Shown here: positions 32,011 to 35,479 of the stretch, piece after piece
Position numbering within the stretch: the first letter of the stretch is position 1
Layout: each line of letters opens with the position of its first letter
NCBI GenBank assembly: GCA_024695315.1
Contig: JAILIJ010000075.1
Coordinates: 1-35,479 of the forward strand
From: Bacteroidaceae bacterium
GTDB lineage: Bacteria > Bacteroidota > Bacteroidia > Bacteroidales > Bacteroidaceae
Reading direction: 5' to 3'
Length of the DNA stretch: 35,479 nucleotides
Program-made: the position numbers and the translations under genes
Notes under the pieces: generated by a model
The model's input: the letters and a program-made list of their open reading frames with translations, nothing else
Told to the model about the DNA's origin: nothing
Database searches by the model: none

Positions 32011-33528
32011 CTATTTTTTCTTTAATATATAGTTTAGGCATTCTCTAAGTATATTTGCCCCAAGTAGGTATAATATTCCAATATATACTAATGCTGCCAG
32101 AACTATTCGGGAAACTAGTAATAGGATTAGATTTGTGATAGAAGCGGTAATGAAATATGTTACGCCCATTGTAGCCGCAGAAAACAGTACAAATGGCGCT
32201 ATGTCCGTAAAAGCATGTAAATATGAAATGCCAATCTCTTTTTTAAGAAAATGATGCCAAACAGCAATCCAAGAAATTATGATTATTACATAGAATACAA
32301 TCATTATATCTATTGTGGAGTAGCTGAGGATAGAGCTGAGTAATTTGCTGCCATACCCAAGAGTGCAAAATAAAGATAAAGGACATCCGCTTTCGCCGAA
32401 AATGGATATTATGCCCAGTACAATAGTGAGTATGATGATGCTTTGGACCATCACATTCCACATGTAGATATTGGATTTGCCACGAGAGATTATAAGATTT
32501 GTGTATAGTGTGGCAATAGGAAGAAAGGCGCCTCCAATGCAGAGTATTTGCATCAAGTGAGCGGAAGGCAACCATTTTTCTTTTATCAAGAGAACGATAA
32601 ATTCTGGCGCTATAAGTGCAAGACCGAACATGAGCGGAAAACTCACGAAACTGGTGAAGCGTAGCATTTTGCGGAAAGTACGACAAAGGCGTTCTTTGTC
32701 TTCACCAACCTGAACGAAGGTAGGCTGAGCTACTCCCTGTACCATACCTGTAATGGTGTTAGCTCCCATGAGGTCCCATTTGTTGGCCTGATTATAGTAG
32801 CCTACTTCCGATTTATTATAGAACTTTCCTAATATGATGGAAAAAATATTATTGTTGATATGGATAAAAATGTTTGTAATCAGCATTTTGCTTGAAAAGC
32901 CAAACATTTCGCGTATAGGTTGGAAGCTAATGTCAAATGTGGGTTTCCAGCCTGACAATATCCAACTAAGAATTGAAACACACAAGTTGAATGTTATGGC
33001 CTGAGTTGCCAGGCCCCAATACGCCATTCCCATGCAAGCCATAGTTATACCTACGGCACCAGAAATGAGTAATGAGGTAAGTCCCATTATGGCCATTTCT
33101 TTTTGTTTTAATTGACGAAAGAGTAGGGCTCTTGGAACTATTGAAAAACTTGATATAAATATTCCAAAGAACAAATATCTTGATAGTGAAGTAAGCAGAG
33201 GCTCATTATAAAAGGCTGAAATGAGTGGGGCACAACAGAAGAGTATAATGCAGATGCAAAAACTTACACAAACATTAAACCAGAAGGCTGAATTATAATC
33301 CCTATGACTAGCATCCTTTTTATTTGTGAGCGCTGTGACGAAACCACTTTCTTGTAGAGATGCAGATATTAGGCAAAAGATGTTTAGCATCCCAATAAGA
33401 CCGTAGTCTTCCTCTGAGAGTATTCGTGCGATAACAATACCAAAAACAGCATTTAATAGCTGCGTGGCACCATTGTTTAGTGCTCCCCAGAATAGCCCCT
33501 TGGCTGCTTTGTCCTTTAATGAATTCAT
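32011..33528 (-). CDS. Wzx-type polysaccharide flippase (MOP superfamily)
   Basis: The chosen start at 33528 gives 505 residues beginning MNSLKDKAAKGLFWGALNNGATQLLNAVFGIVIARILSEEDYG, the standard Polysacc_synt N-terminus. A longer frame from 33546 would overlap the upstream stop and adds only MFIIER. About 12-14 hydrophobic segments run through the protein, with the conserved LFRQLKQKEMAIMGLTSLLISG and FGFSSKMLITNIFIHINNNIF regions typical of WzxC-like exporters. It should move lipid-linked oligosaccharides across the inner membrane. It starts 4 bases after the lipoprotein stop and is last in the argH operon, with no other polysaccharide gene next to it. Substrate unknown. Confidence 0.88.
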   Translation of the reverse strand: MNSLKDKAAKGLFWGALNNGATQLLNAVFGIVIARILSEEDYGLIGMLNIFCLISASLQESGFVTALTNKKDASHRDYNSAFWFNVCVSFCICIILFCCAPLISAFYNEPLLTSLSRYLFFGIFISSFSIVPRALLFRQLKQKEMAIMGLTSLLISGAVGITMACMGMAYWGLATQAITFNLCVSILSWILSGWKPTFDISFQPIREMFGFSSKMLITNIFIHINNNIFSIILGKFYNKSEVGYYNQANKWDLMGANTITGMVQGVAQPTFVQVGEDKERLCRTFRKMLRFTSFVSFPLMFGLALIAPEFIVLLIKEKWLPSAHLMQILCIGGAFLPIATLYTNLIISRGKSNIYMWNVMVQSIIILTIVLGIISIFGESGCPLSLFCTLGYGSKLLSSILSYSTIDIMIVFYVIIIISWIAVWHHFLKKEIGISYLHAFTDIAPFVLFSAATMGVTYFITASITNLILLLVSRIVLAALVYIGILYLLGANILRECLNYILKKK

Positions 33529-33532
33529 TCTT

Positions 33533-34120
33533 TCAATTATAAACACTTAAGTTTGTACCATCAAATGATATGCGGTAACGATAAAGAGCTCGCACACTAC
33601 CGTATGCCTTGGTACTGTCAACGGATGTGATTATACCATAATTGTTTAGGTCGTATGTTATTCCACAACGGTTACATTTCGCATACCCATTGTCAGAAAG
33701 CGATAGGCGGTAGGCTGTTTGGTCGCAATATGGGCAAGATAAGTCATAGGCAAGATTCTCCCCATTATAATTTGTACCAACTATCAGTCCGCCAAGACCA
33801 AAGTAGAAATACTGTTGAACTTTTGTGGGAGTATAGTCGGTATATTTACCTGTGGCGGCAAGTGTCATGCGAACTTTGCCTGACCCCATCTCACGAATGC
33901 TTGCGAATTGTCCGTAGTTACCAAGGCTTCCAAACAATTCTGTGTAGCTCGATACGACATAATTGCATCTTACAAGTTCACGGGTAGAATATGTATTTGT
34001 CGCATCCTCGCACGAGCATAAACAAACTGTAAGGAGTAAAAAAGCTACAGACAAGGGAAGAGAACGAAGCCCCACCTTGTCTATAACCTTATTTATAATT
34101 TTATGTCTTGAAATTATCAT
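33533..34120 (-). CDS. Exported lipoprotein with a four-cysteine, Rieske-like domain
   Basis: The 195-residue protein has an N-terminal hydrophobic signal (LPLSVAFLLLTVCLCSC) with a likely lipobox LCSC (C37). Residues about 107-195 contain GGLIVGTNYNGENLAYDLSCPYC (C129, C132) and, 16 residues later, CNRCGITYDLNNYG (C149, C152), then a final strand RISFDGTNLSVYN. The order and spacing resemble a Rieske domain (CxH...CxxHGxxFDLxTG), with both His ligands replaced by Cys, which would favour zinc over a Rieske cluster. Its ATG overlaps the argH stop (ATGA), so translation is coupled. I believe related proteins occur widely in Bacteroidota without known function; this cannot be checked here. Confidence 0.75.
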   Translation of the reverse strand: MIISRHKIINKVIDKVGLRSLPLSVAFLLLTVCLCSCEDATNTYSTRELVRCNYVVSSYTELFGSLGNYGQFASIREMGSGKVRMTLAATGKYTDYTPTKVQQYFYFGLGGLIVGTNYNGENLAYDLSCPYCDQTAYRLSLSDNGYAKCNRCGITYDLNNYGIITSVDSTKAYGSVRALYRYRISFDGTNLSVYN

Positions 34121-35460
34121 TTCACGTCAAGCAGATTGCTTATGGCCTGTTCCATCTTGTCAAACTTAAATCCTTTGACTACATCCTTCATTAAAGCCTC
34201 AATCTTGTCGTTGCACAGATTGCCGATTGAGCCCTCATGAGTGTGATGAATATCCTTGTTTGGGGTAAACTTACCAGCCTCAATATCCAAACCTACTTTC
34301 TTGTAAGCATCGCGGAAAGGCATACCTTCCTTAGCCAGACGATTTACTTCCTCAACAGAGAACATTGGGTCATAGATAGGATTGTCCAAGATATTCTCTT
34401 TAACCTCCATTTTATTGATGATGTAGGCTGCCATCTGGAGGCAGTCTTTAAGATCATCAAAAGCTGGGAGGAATACTTCCTTTATAATCTGCAAGTCGCG
34501 GAAATATCCTACTGGCAAGTTATTCATTATCATGGTTACAGTCACAGGAAGAGACTGCAACTTGTTGCACTTTGCACGAGTAAGTTCAAAGACGTCAGGA
34601 TTCTTCTTGTGAGGCATAATGCTGGAACCTGTTGTACAGTCTGCAGGTAGTTTCACAAATGAGAAGTTCTGAGAGTTAAACATACAAGCGTCGAAGGCGA
34701 GTTTTGCCAGAGTACCTGCTATGCTGGCCATAGAGTAAGCCACGTTACGCTCTGTCTTGCCACGTCCCATCTGTGCATAGACTACGTTATAGTCCATGGA
34801 GTCGAAACCTAAAAGGTCGGTTGTCATCTGGCGGTTAAGTGGAAAACTTGAACCATAGCCTGCTGCTGAACCAAGTGGATTACGATTTGTTATTTTCCAA
34901 GCTGCCAAGAGATATTGCATGTCGTCCACAAGACTTTCGGCATAGGCTCCGAACCAAAGACCGAAACTTGAAGGCATGGCAACCTGAAGATGAGTATATC
35001 CTGGCATGAGAACATTCTTATAACGCTCAGACTGCTGGATAAGCTCTTCGAAAAGATTCTCCACAAGACCTTCAATCTCCTTGAGTTGTTCTCGGATAAA
35101 GAGTTTCAAGTCAACGAGCACTTGGTCATTTCTGGAACGACCAGAATGTATTTTCTTACCTGTGTCGCCTAATTTTCGAGTAAGCATAAGCTCCACTTGT
35201 GAGTGCACATCTTCGACGCCTTCTTCTATGACAAATTCACCACGATTAGCTTGGTCGTATATGCTACGGAGTTCTTTGAGAAGAATCTTGAGTTCGTCTT
35301 TTGTTAGAAGGTCAATGGACTCGAGCATAGTGATATGAGCCATGCTACCGAGAACATCATATTTTGCAAGATAGAGATCCATTTCGCGGTCACGACCAAC
35401 TGTGAACTTCTCTATCTCTTCGGTCATTTGGACATTTTTAGTCCATAATTTATCTGCCAT
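34117..35460 (-). CDS. argH: Argininosuccinate lyase
   Basis: The 447-residue enzyme splits argininosuccinate into arginine and fumarate, the last step of arginine synthesis. Conserved elements are KIHSGRSRNDQV (103-114), MPGYTHLQVAMP (152-163; H157), NRNPLGSAAGYG (192-203) and the fumarate lyase signature GSSIMPHKKNPD (278-289). Length is normal for the Bacteroidota form. The start, MADKLWTKN, lies 19 bases from the window edge, so its promoter is not visible. The four-cysteine lipoprotein (ATGA overlap) and the flippase follow in the same direction. The fumarate released could feed FrdCAB, but the two loci are not linked in an operon. Confidence 0.96.
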   Translation of the reverse strand: MADKLWTKNVQMTEEIEKFTVGRDREMDLYLAKYDVLGSMAHITMLESIDLLTKDELKILLKELRSIYDQANRGEFVIEEGVEDVHSQVELMLTRKLGDTGKKIHSGRSRNDQVLVDLKLFIREQLKEIEGLVENLFEELIQQSERYKNVLMPGYTHLQVAMPSSFGLWFGAYAESLVDDMQYLLAAWKITNRNPLGSAAGYGSSFPLNRQMTTDLLGFDSMDYNVVYAQMGRGKTERNVAYSMASIAGTLAKLAFDACMFNSQNFSFVKLPADCTTGSSIMPHKKNPDVFELTRAKCNKLQSLPVTVTMIMNNLPVGYFRDLQIIKEVFLPAFDDLKDCLQMAAYIINKMEVKENILDNPIYDPMFSVEEVNRLAKEGMPFRDAYKKVGLDIEAGKFTPNKDIHHTHEGSIGNLCNDKIEALMKDVVKGFKFDKMEQAISNLLDVK

Positions 35461-35479
35461 CTTAAAATCAGTTATATGG

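Overview
The window is a stretch of chromosome from a member of the Bacteroidota, most likely Prevotella or a close relative. Support comes from repeated Bacteroidota-type promoters (TANNTTTG at -7, twice with TTTG at -33 and 19-bp spacing), starts without strong Shine-Dalgarno sites, a three-subunit FrdCAB/SdhCAB operon with one cytochrome b subunit, a DUF4294 protein, TPR/OmpA-like and DUF4369-type lipoproteins, an RNase H with a viroplasmin-like N-terminus and a BspA-type leucine-rich-repeat tail. No rRNA, tRNA, CRISPR array, prophage or intact insertion sequence was seen. Genus and gene names rest on reading motifs by eye, not on database searches.

Layout. 1-500: the 3' end of a BspA-like LRR gene runs into the N-terminal remnant of an IS982-type transposase. 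498-6497 (minus): rbfA, a LolE/FtsX-type permease, a TPR/OmpA-like lipoprotein, a thioredoxin-fold lipoprotein without its cysteines, and comM. 6618-7794 (minus): aroQ and a SAM-dependent O-methyltransferase. 7811-10824 (minus): a DEAD-box RNA helicase and a glycosyltransferase. 10825-11204: a non-coding gap with the first copy of an 11-bp-phased repeat. 11205-14857 (minus): mutS and a predicted pseudokinase. 14954-15624 (plus): DUF4294 protein. 15730-19369 (minus): the frdCAB operon behind a consensus promoter. 19386-20559 (minus): an outer-membrane beta-barrel protein and a 64-residue unknown protein. 20623-21609 (plus): ribD. 21773-22358 (minus): an Lrp/AsnC regulator. 22421-24577 (minus): two exported FKBP-type prolyl isomerases. 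24578-25141: a gap with the second repeat copy. 25142-26715 (minus): a thioesterase and dprA. 26759-30014 (plus): a third, cytoplasmic FKBP, argS and an RNase HI. 30105-31474 (minus): a pectin methylesterase. 31475-32010: an AT-rich gap. 32011-35460 (minus): argH, a four-cysteine lipoprotein and a polysaccharide flippase.

Most genes are housekeeping: anaerobic respiration (frdCAB), repair and DNA uptake (mutS, comM, dprA), translation and RNA handling (argS, rbfA, DEAD helicase, RNase H), amino acid and vitamin synthesis (argH, aroQ, ribD) and envelope protein folding and lipoprotein traffic (FKBPs, LolE-like permease, TPR/OmpA lipoprotein). Pectin methylesterase, glycosyltransferase and flippase point to plant-glycan use and surface polysaccharide.

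The observations most worth a second look are the paired 44-bp intergenic repeats built from ACGAAGG every 11 bp (11039-11082 and, inverted, 24972-25015), two mutually exclusive hairpins at the predicted 5' end of the frd transcript, a predicted pseudokinase behind mutS, and an exported lipoprotein that looks like a Rieske fold with four cysteines.
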